Source: Xiphias gladius
Taxonomy: Eukaryota > Chordata > Actinopteri > Istiophoriformes > Xiphiidae
Assembly: GCF_016859285.1 (NCBI RefSeq)
Contig: NC_053418.1
Location: forward strand, 19,865,329-19,929,328
Direction of reading: 5' to 3'
DNA: 64,000 bases
The translations under genes were made by a program, and so were the position numbers. The notes below the pieces were generated by a model. That model did no database searches, was not told the origin of the DNA, and saw nothing but the letters and a program-made list of their open reading frames with translations. Positions 26,431 through 38,729 of the stretch are shown piece by piece (the stretch's first letter is position 1; the number at the start of each line of letters is the position of its first letter).

Positions 26431-28753
26431 TCACTCCTCCGCTGATGGAGCTCTGATCACATATCGACAGAGTGGGCAGAAGCCAAACTGCTGGAGGACT
26501 CGGGGGCTGCAGTGTTTACACAAACACTGGTGGCCACAGGGCAGAGTGATTCTGGCCTTTTTTCCCCTGCACACCACACAGTCTTCATCTATGAGTGAAG
26601 AGCAGAATCTTCATTACAAGACTGACAACACGGTTTCATCCTCCTCCTCTGTCGCTCAAAATGTTCAAAACACTGAAATCATGGAGTATTTGGTTGGAAG
26701 AACTCTTTCTTACCTGCTGGGCCTTCCGTGTCAAGAGAGGAGATGGATTCATCACTGTTTCCATTGAGGCTTGAGACATCAGAAATCGAACCACAGTGGA
26801 TGTCAACATCAGGTGTGGTGAGGTGTTCAGGAGCAGGACGGGATCTTTGAGTGAAAATCCCTATCCTTCTCTCTGAGCCTGCAACAAAGAGTACAGTCAT
26901 TCAAACAGTGGTGGTTGAAAGCAAAAATAAGGCAGTAAGGCAACAATACATCATGGTTATTTGGTAGCAAACTTACCCAGCAGGAAAATGGAGCATGTCT
27001 GTCCGTAGATGTCTATCATTGCCCACAGCGGCTTTCTGAGGTCCACTCCTGTTAGCAGTTTGTGCTGCATGCAGTTTTTGCTTGTGACGTACATGGTGCC
27101 ACCCCTTGAAACCCAGAACTCCAGCTGTGAACCTGGTTGGCAGTAGGATTCAGGCACAGGAGCAGCCCAGTGCCCAGGGGCGTCAGTGAGGATGGGCATG
27201 GCCACGCAGGGCAGAGGCAGAGATCTGGCTGTGGGCGGCACGTTGGTGAAGCCTACTCGCAGGGCTCCATGCCACATAAACATATCCTTCTCCACCCTCA
27301 GACGAATCTTCTCTCGGACTTTCAGTGGGCGGTTGCTGAACACCAGACTGTCTCTGAATGTGTACCCCATCCTCTCTGCGAGTCGACACCCCTGGCTCAG
27401 GCGGACCATGTCTCCCTTAGCCTGATGGTGGAAGGACAGAGGTCTGAGCCAGAACAGGCTGCACCAGTGTGACGCCTCTGATGCAACAACTGCAAGAGGA
27501 CAAAACCAACGTTAGGAATCTTCATGTGCAAGCCATATTTGCGTACAGTGAATTCTTTTTCAGTCCAATCTTTTAGATTAAATCTACACAACAATGTGCA
27601 TGTGTAACAGGCAATCACAACAACAAGAAGCCAGAAACTATTGTATCTACTGCAGTGTAGTAAATAATAAATTATTCTGCAAATTTGTGCTGAAATTGTG
27701 CAGAATTTTGGACTATAAGAAGTGAATACTGGACTTTTCCTCTTTTAATTAATGACTTTCTCCATCTCGTTTAATGCTATCAATGAAAAACTGTTTATAC
27801 GATTGACCTTGGCGAAATCAGAAATAAATCATCCTAATAAACTCAGGCTGTTGCGAATATGGCCATATTACCCAAATGGTTTCTGTTTTATGCTTTTTTA
27901 CTGCAGTAATTATGACGATTTTACTACTATCAAACTGTATGATAACGAGTAATACTGAAAGTAAAAGACGCTCTTGTTTTCAATTTTAGGGAACTGGTGA
28001 GGGTGCGCCATTCCTCAATTCAGATTGATACTTAAAAGAGAAAGCTTTATCTCAAAGCATTTCTTCGTTTGGCAAGGGAAAAGTTGCACTAAATGATAAC
28101 CTGCTAGCTAAGCCCAAAGATTCATCTTGCAGATGTGACTCACACATCTGTAGCAATACTGGTAACCAGTTACTTGGTATATTAAAAGCCTTTTACTCAT
28201 CAGTGTTAAGCTGCACATTTCCCGTAAACCACAGTCTATAGTTTCTAGTTATCTCTCATGTCCTTTTTGTTACATTTTACAGCACAGGTCATAAATCCCG
28301 AACTCCATGCTATTTATTTCAAATCTTCCAATCTGTTTTACAGCACAACATGAACATGAACAACATGCCTCTGTTTTGTATCTCACCTGATCGAATTCTT
28401 AACAATAATGGTCACTGTCTTAACCGACATAATGGTATAGCTGTCAGTAGATTTGGAGAAAAGTAAGGAGGTAAGGATTTTCATACAACAGTAATATTCC
28501 ATTACCATAAAATTCATAGTTTTGTTGCTTGAGATTAACATGTAAAACACAATTTAGTTGATTAATATAATCAAAACTTTTTTTTTGTTTAGGTTTTTTG
28601 GCAAAGAAAAGTCAACATGACAAATTTAGATTTACAGAGTATCACACTGATACTGAAAGCAATATCGTAACTTACAAATCAAGTTGTCTGTAAAGATTAA
28701 GGCCCAAGGATGCATATCTCACCAGAGTTCAGGTCGCGTGTCTCCTTCTTCAT
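26431..28753 (-). CDS. neurl3: NEURL3-like E3 ubiquitin ligase: one Neuralized repeat and a C-terminal RING
   Basis: Four exons in transcript order, read as complements: 28723-28753 (ATG at 28751-28753), 26977-27489, 26714-26878, 26431-26588 (TGA at 26431-26433). Phases join exactly, giving 288 aa; human NEURL3 is 262 aa. Residues about 28-180 form an NHR domain: PLSFHHQAKGDMVRLSQGCR, TFRDSLVFSNRPL, LRVGFTNVPP, PLWAMIDIYGQTCSIFLLG. A Ser-rich linker follows at 182-236. The RING ligands are C240, C243, C254, H256, C260, C263, C274 and C277. NHR domains bind partner proteins and the RING recruits the E2; NEURL3 (LINCR) is an inflammation-inducible ligase in mammals. The single NHR argues for NEURL3 over NEURL1, which has two. 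Linkage with sorbs and nkx6 also allows an ohnologue of NEURL1 that lost one repeat, so the symbol is provisional. A decayed duplicate lies downstream at 24.9 kb. Confidence 0.85.
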
Positions 28754-29377
28754 GATGAGGCGGTGGATGGCGCAGTCCTCTTTCGGGTTGCCCGTCTGTG
28801 ACTGGGTTCATTTGTCGAGGGATGGGAGCTTCTGGCTGGCTTTATGGCACGGTGCACGTGCGGCTCCAAAACACAACCTCGCCACGGATCAACGGGGGAG
28901 TGGAAGGGGGAGGTCCTGAGGGAGGGACCACACTTTTGGAAATTTACCTAAAGAGCCCGGGGGGGGAACGGTGCCAATATCTTCACAGCAATAAATCCCA
29001 CGAGCGGTGTCAACGCTGTCGGGTTTATACTGGTTTACATACGATGTTGCAGATAATAAGATGCCGTTTCCGCCTGTATGTAAACTTCTAAAGTGTACGT
29101 ATCAAGTTCACTGTACTTGCTTGTTTACTTTAAAATCAGACGCATGTTTTCTTCTCTGGAGATGCCGAATGGCGACACTTTGTGCAGTGACCAAATCCAC
29201 CTGTTTTCCTTCTCCGCTGAAGTTCCTCTTTATGAAAATTGTGAACATAGTAAATAACTGAATGTCTTGATCCCCAATTTCGCCATTTTATCGAAGCCGA
29301 CGCACGAGACGGTCTTAAAGACGTGCAATGCAATTTGGCCTCATTTTAGTGAAACGCTGGGAGGGTTCACCTGATAA

Positions 29378-29446
29378 AACATGTCATCAAAACTGATAAG
29401 AACACGTCATCAAAACTGATAAGAACATGTCATCAAAACTGCCACC
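29378..29446. repeat. Three tandem copies of a 23-bp unit
   Basis: The unit AACATGTCATCAAAACTGAT plus AAG occurs at 29378-29400, 29401-29423 (one T to C change) and 29424-29446 (last five to six bases diverged). It lies 0.6 kb upstream of the neurl3-like start codon. Confidence 0.9.
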
Positions 29447-29607
29447 AAAACATTGGGTATGTCTTCCCGGAATGGCTGTGTGAACTGGAAGGAGCTCCAC
29501 ACATACCTGAGCGATGACAGCACGCAGAGGTTCATACTTAAAATTTTCCTCCGTTGTTGGCGGTCGCGGAGCATAGATCCGTTCTCTCTGTCGCCCTCTA
29601 CAGGAAA

Positions 29608-29608
<1 letters not shown>

Positions 29609-29642
<34 letters not shown>
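29609..29642. repeat. (AC)n microsatellite
   Basis: Pure CA tract in the neurl3/nkx6.3 divergent intergenic region. Confidence 0.9.
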
Positions 29643-29644
<2 letters not shown>

Positions 29645-31589
29645 CGGTCCCGATCATGTGACAGGATGAAGCTATGACTGAACTCTGAAACGGCGTCATG
29701 GCTCTTGGAAAGTTACTGGGAATCACTTGACTTTCCCCAGAAAACCCAGCAATATCACGAGGCCCGAGAGACCGCAGGTCACGCCGGGTTGCGCGGGCTT
29801 CGCGGGCATGTTTTAACGTGCATTACGAGCGTGATACGCGGATAGAAATGCATGCGGTAGAAGAAACACTGTGGCCTTGTTGTCCAAGCATGAAATATTC
29901 TGTACACGCTCTGTGGCTAAAATATGCCAGTTCGTAAAGTAGAGACACTGCAGGAGTCAGAAAACCTCTTTCATTTATGCACCAGTTCAAAAAGCATAAC
30001 AATAGACCACATAATCTTAACCACTGCCAGACTCACGTGATGCATAATACGACACCATAACATCATATAGTTCATCTTAGTCAGACAAAGTGAAGTGGAA
30101 GGAAGTGAAGTAAAAACGCAATTTCTCTTGTCAAACGGAGTGATAGATATGTAACATTAAATATTAGAATCGATTCAAATGTATTGTAAAATTTCAAGTA
30201 TTTGGCCCAATATCAACCTATATATATATATATGAGGCTTGTTACAGGAAAAGAGAGACGTTTAAATGACTGTGCTGGTATTTTCAAAAACTAGACGTGC
30301 TAGTTGAATATTATACCAAAATATGTATTACAATAACTTATTTCCTCAATCAATATCATCTAACATAGACTTTTATAGATATTTTTAAATCTCAAAGTTA
30401 CTTAGTCTGAAGAGCTAAGACAAAACCAACCATGCTTTGATATGAAACATTTATAACACTCGTACACTCAAAGCTAAGAAAAGACGCGGTGTATTCCTGG
30501 AGGATATAACAGGATGGATGAAGATGCGAAGATCTGTGAATGAGGTGGTACACACCATTCATTTTCATTCTCTGCTTTCCTTTATATCATCATTTACTGT
30601 ACAAACATTGTTTAAAAAAGGTCAAGTTTCGGATTAGATTTGTTTGAGGATGGTGCTTTGATCGAATACCTTTCTGACAGTGTCTTTGCTTTTTTTGAAT
30701 ATCTTTCCAAAGCATGAAATAGGAGGAGAAAAGTAACGACTGACAGATAAAATTCTCATACGTTACATGGGTTCTGGAATATTCATGAACTGAATCATAT
30801 AAACAAACAGATATAAACTAGTGCATACATGTAGATTTTGTTTAGATTGGGCTATGGTTATCTTATGTACAATAAAAGACTGTATTTTTTTTTTGTTTCA
30901 AATCGACATTTCTCCAGTATTAAACCAAAAAACAGAGCAACCTTTCTCCTCCTCTGTGTAGTCCAGCTGCCTCAGCTCCACCACACTTGCTCAGACATGG
31001 CAGGCCATCAAAAAATCAACTTGTTCCCACTCCACCTGTTCAAAACACTATTAATCTGCTGCCTTCCAATAAAAAGCTTGGCTTTCACCGAGGAGCCAAT
31101 GGAGAGGCCTTAATGCAGTTAGACCCAGGCCAATCCCAGGCTGCATTCTAATGTGGCCTATCTTTATCAAGGTGCCACTCCATTTCCAGATACTGCTTAT
31201 TTATGATTTCTGAGGAGAGAGCCGGCAGGAGGCATATGTCTTTAGGAGAACACTAAAATCTGTGTCCAGAGGGCTCAACCAGAACTTTCGATATGGAGCT
31301 ATCGCAAGCCATGCTGTGGCTGAGGAGAGGTGAAAGGCGAGAGTGAAGAGTTTTATCCACTGCTACGCCGCTTCTGATGTGGTAGCAACTTTGGCACACA
31401 CCAGGGACTTTGTGAAAATTGCTATTGGTGCTCTTTATTATTCGAATATCTGGTGACGGTGGGTGGGATCCCAGATCCAGACATCACCCGTGGGTGAGAG
31501 AACTCCTCGCGGGCCCATCACAGGTCTTTTCCTGCCTGGATCCTGCTGGATGTGTTACTGAGACCTGGAGGCAGAGTTACAAACTTCCC

Positions 31590-33520
31590 ATGGATCCCAA
31601 CATCCAGGGGTCTTTCCTGTTCAATAACAGCCTGAACCAATTCCCCTCAGACCTCAAGGCACCGGTGTGTCAGTATTCAGTGCCCAACTCTTTCTACAAG
31701 CTCAACCCGGCCCTGAACAGCCAGCTGCAGGCAGGGACGCCTCACGGCATCAGCGACATCCTGAGTCGCTCCATGGTAGGGGTGGGCTCCACGGGTACCA
31801 CCACCCTGCTGTCGGGATACTCATCCATGGGGGGATTCGGCCCCTCCGTCACCAGCACGTCCATGTACTATAACCGAGACTACAACTCCTCACTGGGCAG
31901 CTTCTCCAAGCCGGGCGCCGAGTGCCCCATGAAGGCTCGCAGTGTGAGCTGCTGGGCAGAGGGCAGCTGTGACTGGAGAGGAGGGAGGCAGCAGTGCACC
32001 AACAGTGAGTCTAAATACCTCAGGCTGGGCTCAGCATGCAGCCCATCATTGCACTACAACTCCCCACAGAAAGATGTTACCTTTCAGAGGTGAAGAAATG
32101 ATCTTGAAGCCATGAAAACCAACAAATTCATTGTGGTGAATCAATCAGAAAACAGCCTTATCAGAACTATACAGTATATAGTGTCAACAACTCATATTTA
32201 TAAAGTACAGTAGGTTAAATGCATGATTTGACTCAAATTTTATTGTTTTTATTGTTTTGAAACAGGGAATAATGCTTATATTGTATAAGATGGTAGATCA
32301 ATGCAGTCTAATATCTATAAAATGTCATTTTTAGATAATATGTTGTTGAAACCTCTATCGTGCTGCATATTGTGTTTATTAATGTAGATATTACACTACC
32401 CTATTAAATAATAATATTCAACTGATTCGGTCTCAACACTCAGCATATGAGCAACAAATACGTAGAGTTTATGACTAGAGAATGAACATGACACAGAGTA
32501 TCTAAATTTAAAATTGTGAGAAAGCAAATACTTCTGTGGTCATCTTTTTTTCCCCCCTTGGTTATACACACATGAAATTAACCCCGCTATTTACACACAC
32601 TGTGGTATTTAAGTGCAGGTGCAAGCCTATGTAATAAGTTAGATCAACTGAGTGTAATGTTTTCTGCTTTGACGTGCTCAGGCAGTGGTCCTCTCGTGGA
32701 GCTGTCCGGCAGGAAGAAACACACCAGACCAACATTTAGTGGACATCAGATATTTGCTCTGGAGAAAACGTTCGAGCAGACCAAATACTTGGCCGGACCT
32801 GAGAGAGCGAGACTGGCTTATTCCCTGGGAATGACTGAATCGCAGGTTAAGGTAAGGTTGACAGTGCATTTACATAATGACTTTTAAACCGACTCTTTCC
32901 AGGGAGATGACTTGCTACTTATATGGTGACATTTTAACATCTTACTCTTCTTTTTTGTTCCATTTCTCTATCTTTGATCCCATACATTTTTTGTTGTATT
33001 TTGTGGTTTTATGTGAGGTGCCTTGTAGGTCCTATTCTGAAAGGTATTGCAAAAATAAAGTTTCCTTACGCTGTTACTCTCAAGTGGAGGAATAGAAAAT
33101 AACTTAAATTTCTGTATCTGTGTCATTATCACGAGGAGGTCAACAGCACCACCACCAACAACCGCAAAGACGGATTTTCATTGCTTTCTGTTTCATAATG
33201 TCTGCAAACAAGATACACCTGTTACACCAGTTCATTTATCAGGAGTCACACCCACAGACATTAAAGAAAGAAACAAAACATGTGTTTAGGTGTGGTTTCA
33301 GAACCGACGCACCAAGTGGAGGAAGAAGAGCGCCTCGGAGCCGAGCTCCACGCAGGCCAGCCACACGGGGCAGGCCGGCGAGGCCTCGGAGAACGAGGTG
33401 GAGGACGAGGAGTACAACAAGCCCCTGGACCCCGACTCTGACGACGACAAGATCCGACTGCTGCTGCGCAAACACCGCAGGGCTTTCTCCGTCCTGCGCC
33501 TCGGGCCACATCACGTCTGA
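31590..33520 (+). CDS. nkx6.3: NK6 homeobox transcription factor Nkx6.3
   Basis: Three exons: 31590-32004, 32682-32851 and 33290-33520 (TGA at 33518-33520), with GT-AG introns and phases that join, giving 271 aa (human NKX6-3 is 265). The N-terminus [19 protein letters not shown] with [16 protein letters not shown] is specific to NKX6-3 within the family. The eh1-like TN motif [12 protein letters not shown] is at 49-60 and recruits Groucho/TLE repressors in this family. The homeodomain spans 150-209 with [20 protein letters not shown] and the recognition helix [13 protein letters not shown] (Q199, N200). The acidic tail ends [19 protein letters not shown]. The last intron splits the homeodomain between residues 46 and 47, as in other NK6 genes. 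It acts in the nucleus; mammalian NKX6-3 controls gastric antrum and hindbrain cell identity. It is divergent from the neurl3-like gene and convergent with the phosphatase gene. Confidence 0.96.
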
Positions 33521-33857
33521 CACACTACGTGCAAATGACGCACACACACACACACACACACACACTTACACGCGCCTCTCTGCAGACCTGCATGATTAAA
33601 TGGAGGGGGGGAAAGGTTAGTTTTGCATATAAAGTTTAATCAGTGGGCAGTCAAGCATGTTCAGAACAGGTCATTTGTCAAATAGACAAACCGGCTGAAA
33701 AAAAGAAGCTAAAGAAATGATGTTTACTTTTATAAGTAAGAAATGATCTCCGGCCTGGTTAATGTTACATCGATATGTTGGGGAATTGTGTCATACACTT
33801 CATTTTGTAAAAACATTTTAAAAAAATAACTGCATGATGCTATTGGTAATCCTAATG

Positions 33858-33863
33858 AATAAA
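33858..33863 (+). terminator. nkx6.3: Candidate nkx6.3 polyadenylation signal
   Basis: AATAAA lies 338 bp after the stop codon, followed within 40 bp by a GTGTGTTCTCCTTTT stretch that fits a downstream U/GU-rich element. It would give a short 3' UTR. Confidence 0.55.
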
Positions 33864-36800
33864 CAAGAGAGTAACCTGACGTTATTCGTGTGTTCTCCTT
33901 TTGAACAGCTGAAGTTGTTTGTGATCATTTTAATTTCAAAATTCAACGGAAAAGTGCCGTGCCATATGGTAAAATAACCTAATGAGACTTTCTTAATTCA
34001 TCATAAACCCGATCTACTTGCAGACTTTAAAGAGCAAATGTGGCAAATATCCTTAGCCCTTCAATTAAAACTTCAGAAAATACATTTTAAATTGAAAAAA
34101 AAGGATAAATCTGTAAGGAAAGTAATTTCAGGACATATGCATATGTAACATATTCATTTGCGTTTATGTGCTGATTAAAGGCAGGAATAGATTTTTAGTG
34201 CATATACATTATAAACATTAAATCAGTGCAGAGAAGAAGTAGGTAATGGAAACATTTATAGGGGATAAGGACTGCTCACATGTTATTATCTAGTATAATA
34301 TTCCTCATGTAGGATTTGTGATTCTGCTACATGCTTAAACTGAACGTTGACTTGAAGCTGGTTAAAATAAAGTTGACAGCTTTGGTTTTCTTTATTGTAC
34401 ACTTTGAAATACATTGTGAAAATGTTAAGGTGGACAATTTTAAAAAAAAAAAAAAAACCTGAAATACTGCACAATAAATTATTGTGGATTATTTATGAAA
34501 CTTGGTGGTTAATTTTCTTACGTTTTCATGCAAACTGAAATTTAAACAAACATTATTCGGCTGCATTGGCTCAAGTTCTGTGTGTTTGCTGTTAAGTGAC
34601 AGTTAAAATGAAACAGCAAGCAAAAAGGCACACAAGCTGAATGGAAATGCAAAGGTCAAAGGTCAAATTTTGTGCGATTTACCATTACGGTGTGGCTTAA
34701 TTGGAGACAATGACCCCCGCAACCCACTCCAACATAAAATCAATAGCAACAGACTAGCTCATTCACCATTCAGACTCAGTGAGTTTAGACTCCATCTGGT
34801 TCAGGTGGCCCGATGATTCTGTCAAAGGAAAAGCCGAGGAATGCTGCTGAGACACTCATATCAAAGACAATAAAATACACTGCAATGTACCAACAATATA
34901 CTGTATTTGTATTAATGTGAATATCATACACTGCCAATTCTGGCATTATGTAAATGTTGCTCTAGTCTGCGTTGGAGCTATGATAATGCAAATATTTAAA
35001 AGCGAGCAGCTATTATCAAATCTTTGTGATTTATGAATTTTCAGCAGGCAATACATGCTGCTATCTGTGTTTTTTTTTTCATTTTTAAAGCTGGATTTAT
35101 CTCTGTCAAGCCACACACAAAAATGAAATGCAATACAGGTGAGAATTAGTCTCTTGATTTGTTGGCCCTTGAAGACTTTCTGTCTGAACAACCTGTTCTA
35201 AATAGTCAGCCCATTCCAGCTATAGAGGGCAGGCTTGATACCTCGTCTGTCTTAGATGCAATTTTTCTTCTGCCACAAAATGAGTGCAGTTCAATCCATG
35301 GCTGAATTCTGGAAAACTATGGAAACTCAATGCGTAACACAGACATACAGTAATATACACCTTGCGTTAAGCTTGTGCAGGCTGAATGTCCATTTTGCAC
35401 GACTCTTCAGTCTGACCAGTACAAAAGTCAGCATTAGTGTGCTTTCGTATTCTTCATATCCAACAGAATGAAAATGTAATAATAAAGGTATAATCTGTTT
35501 ATTTATTTCTTGCAATTCTTATTCCAGTTAAGATCAGTGAAATTACAGTCAGCTACATCCAGAAAGACAGGATTTAGGAACATGCAGCCTGTCGCATGCA
35601 ACACTTTCAGGTCCGTCAGATCCGTGGGGGAAATGATACCAATGAGAATGCTGGTGGATATGATCACATCTTTCACGTGGCGTTTCCCCAGATAGGCCTG
35701 ACTGAACGGAATTTTAACATGATGACAGTGGGTCTTCCCGAAAGCCAAATCTGTCAATCTCAAAATGCCTATGTGTTGCAATGCAGACTGCATTTACAGC
35801 AGAGTGCCCATAAAGCCAATAAATAATAATGAAACAAATTTATTAGGGCAATATTTTATTTACAAAAGTGAAATATCACAATGATGTAGTGTTGGACCAG
35901 AGTTCATTGAAAAGTAATACTGGTCTTATAACCAACTCCGCTCCCATGACTGGTCAACAATGAATCGCTAAGAGTTTATTACTTACAAACTGTTCTCAGT
36001 CTACACAGACATTTGCATCACTGAAACATAACTGAATCCTTTTGTGGCGAGGCCTCGGTCCCTCTGTACAAATATGACCAAACTTAATATGAATATCTGT
36101 GAAGGTATGCATGAAAAAGTATTTTTTTATGAATGTGTACTGGGTGCTGTTTAAGAAAAACTTTAACACTCAAAAAAATCAAAGTACAATTAGTAACAAA
36201 CCACAAACATATTTTAAATTGTCTCCGCCATTATTGAAGCCGGACAAAAAAAAATCAAACCGATAATCCACGCGTCAAAAATATATTACAGCGTTGGTGC
36301 TACAGTATGAGGCTAATAATCAAGGAAACACAAAAAGACAAAAATCGAAGAAATCCAAAATCAAACTTTTGTGTTGTGTGTGAGTGCACGCGTGTATATA
36401 TGCGGGTTTTTGGGAAGTTTTAGTGACGCCGTTTGACTCAAACATCCACACTCCTTAACTACAGTTAGAAGTAAACACACGAGGCCTACAGTATAATTCT
36501 TTTGGCAATGAAAGAAGGTCGATGCCAACCAGAACAGGGGTTTCTCTGAGTGAGGACAGCTAAAACTGACAAAAAAAAACAAAAAAAAACTGAGAACTGC
36601 TGAGTTGTAGCTTGTGGAATAAAGCACTTGGTATAAATATGCATTTGGTCCAGAGAAAGAATGTCACTATAAATTCAACAGGGTAAAAGATTCTGTTCCC
36701 GCATTATGTTAATAAATTCAGCCCCTACCACAGCATTCATAGCCAGTCAAAACTGCTGTAGTTACAGTTGGTTCCCTGTTGCTTTAAAATGTTCTGACTG

Positions 36801-37752
36801 TCTAGTGTCATTTCTTAATAATGTCACTATTAAAAACTTCATACACATTTATCAAAACCCATTCTGAAATTGATTTTGCTACGCAATCAGGAGACATCTG
36901 ACACAGTTAAAACCGCTGTGTGTGAAGTAGCTACGTGTACGAAAAATTCCAAAAGGTCAGTAAGACATCTACAGAGGACATCTGGCCATAGATGTCGACT
37001 ACAAACTGAGATAGCAGCATTCCTCTACTGGGTCTGTGGAGAGAGAAAAAAAAAAATAGATACCAGAACTAAAAATTGCATCAAATACAAAATGAAAGCA
37101 TACACAATTAGTCAGTAGGACAGATGTCCAATATTTGATATTAAAGATCCCATATTTTTTAGTTTTCATGATCAAATTTTTACATACGCCTTGGCTCATG
37201 ATAACATTAATATTCTTCTAAATGTTTCGCTAGAAGTCTCTTACTCTATGTTTCATGATACTGGATTATGATTGGCTGAATTCAACTGCTAATTTAAAAC
37301 GTACTGATTGGAAGCTGTCCCGTTCAGTTGCTACATCACGGCCTGACTAACAGGAGGCATTTAATCAATTGTTTAGGGACAATGAGAATGAGTAAATTTG
37401 TGATGCAATGGCTGGGGTTTGTCTGACACTGCCTGTAAAAAAAAAACAACAAAAAACCGAAAAACCAAAAGGCATGTTTTCAAAAATGCAACAACTAAAA
37501 TCACTCTAATGAAAAATGTTAGAAAGTTTTGCATATGCATGTACACATCCATGTAAAGGGCCTGGTCCAGTTTCACACACTTGAGTCTTTACATCATTGT
37601 TTGCTCTCATTCAGCAAAACACAGCAGGAATTGTAGGAACAACCTCAGTGTCACTGGGCTCTCAGCTCAGGGGACTTCACTGAGAGTGAGAAGCATCTGG
37701 AAAACTCCCTCAGAAATTCATGACAGCTGCAGAAAAATATGTGCTCAGGTCA
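33864..37752. other. Region between convergent nkx6.3 and INPP5A-like genes
   Basis: No coding exon was recognised. The right part is probably the 3' UTR of the minus-strand phosphatase gene, whose nearest convincing minus-strand AATAAA motifs lie at 35839-35844 and 35855-35860. AT-rich with scattered homopolymers; open frames here have no splice or domain support. Confidence 0.45.
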
Positions 37753-37933
37753 CTAAAGCTGTGGACGACGGTACATGGCGGTGAGAGCAGATTTGAGAAA
37801 CCAGTGACGTGAGGATGGGATGTTGACGGCGGAAGCTAACTGAGTCCAGCCCTGCCGCTGGCTGATGTGTGGGTAACCGTCATGCTGATTACCCTCTGGT
37901 ACTGATACTGTGGCGGAGCTCCGAGGATGGGAC
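37753..37933 (-). other. Probable 3' exon of the INPP5A-like gene, open in frame beyond a TGA
   Basis: The minus-strand acceptor TCTGCTGCAG|GTCCC precedes 181 nt that stay open in one frame for 59 codons, ending SALTAMYRRPQL-stop (TAG at 37753-37755). The phase joins exactly to the exon ending at the donor 38706 (CAATG|GTAAGA). That exon in turn continues the phosphatase frame, interrupted only by the TGA at 38730-38732. As annotated this is 3' UTR. If the TGA is an error, a polymorphism, or is read through, it is a 68-residue C-terminal extension. I recognise no domain in it. Confidence 0.4.
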
Positions 37934-37976
37934 CTGCAGCAGACATGCACGCGCGCACACATGCACACACGCGCGC

Positions 37977-37998
37977 GCTTGCGCACACACACAAACAA

Positions 37999-38030
<32 letters not shown>

Positions 38031-38035
38031 ACACA
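37977..38035. repeat. (AC)n microsatellite
   Basis: CA tract with CG-rich interruptions (CGCGCGC) towards 37950-37980. It lies just upstream, in minus sense, of the 37753-37933 exon acceptor. Confidence 0.9.
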
Positions 38036-38653
38036 CCATACATTATATGCCAAGAAAAACAAAAGTACAGCATGAGAGTAGATAGCTTTGAGCTATGTTG
38101 CCTGTGAAATACCAAGTTACTGATTTACTGGCATGAACTTGTTCCATGTTTCAAAATGTCACACACAAAAGAAGTCCCTTCATTGCGTGTAACTCATCAT
38201 TTTTGCAGCCCCGTGAAGAGGGACCCTCATGAAAAAGCAGTCCATCCTTAAAAAAAAACATTTAAACAGCAGCAAAACAAAATCATGGCCGTAAAAATGC
38301 CAATATACTGTCCGGCACAATGTATGTCTCTCCGGCCGACCATCCTGATGGTAATTAATGAAAAGCAGGCCAGCATTGCACTTAGTGTGTAGTCACAGTG
38401 ACAGTGGAGAAGATTCAATAGACATAGATCAGTGAAAGGTGCTGATCGCTTGTGCTCCGACTACACTGGACACAAAGGAGCACTTGTGTCCCACAGGCAC
38501 TTAATCTTAGTTCACACCCTGACTCCACTGGGCCAGCCTAGGTTATGGCTCTCGAGGGACCGGAGCTAGATTACTGTGATCGCTCTCACACTCTGAATCC
38601 TCCCTCTGGAATCAGTACATAGACACATCCACACCTCCATGTGCTGTACAGTA

Positions 38654-38654
38654 T

Positions 38655-38680
<26 letters not shown>
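38654..38680. repeat. (AC)n microsatellite
   Basis: Short CA tract in the intron between the last two probable exons of the phosphatase gene. Confidence 0.85.
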
Positions 38681-38685
<5 letters not shown>

Positions 38686-38729
38686 CTCCCTGGCACATGC
38701 TCTTACCATTGAGAAGAGTCCAAGTCGAG

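Larger units (their letters stand above)
28754..31589. other. Intergenic region between the divergent neurl3-like and nkx6.3 genes
   Basis: The two genes are transcribed away from each other, so this 2.8 kb must hold both promoters and 5' UTRs. No coding exon is recognised. It contains three 23-bp tandem units (29378-29446), a (CA)n tract at 29609-29642 and an AT repeat near 30220-30234. Enhancers for nkx6.3 are likely here, but none can be named from sequence. Confidence 0.5.

Noticed and set aside
29136-29333. 65-codon frame considered as a transposase fragment
   Set aside because: No transposase motif could be matched, and inverted ends were not found.
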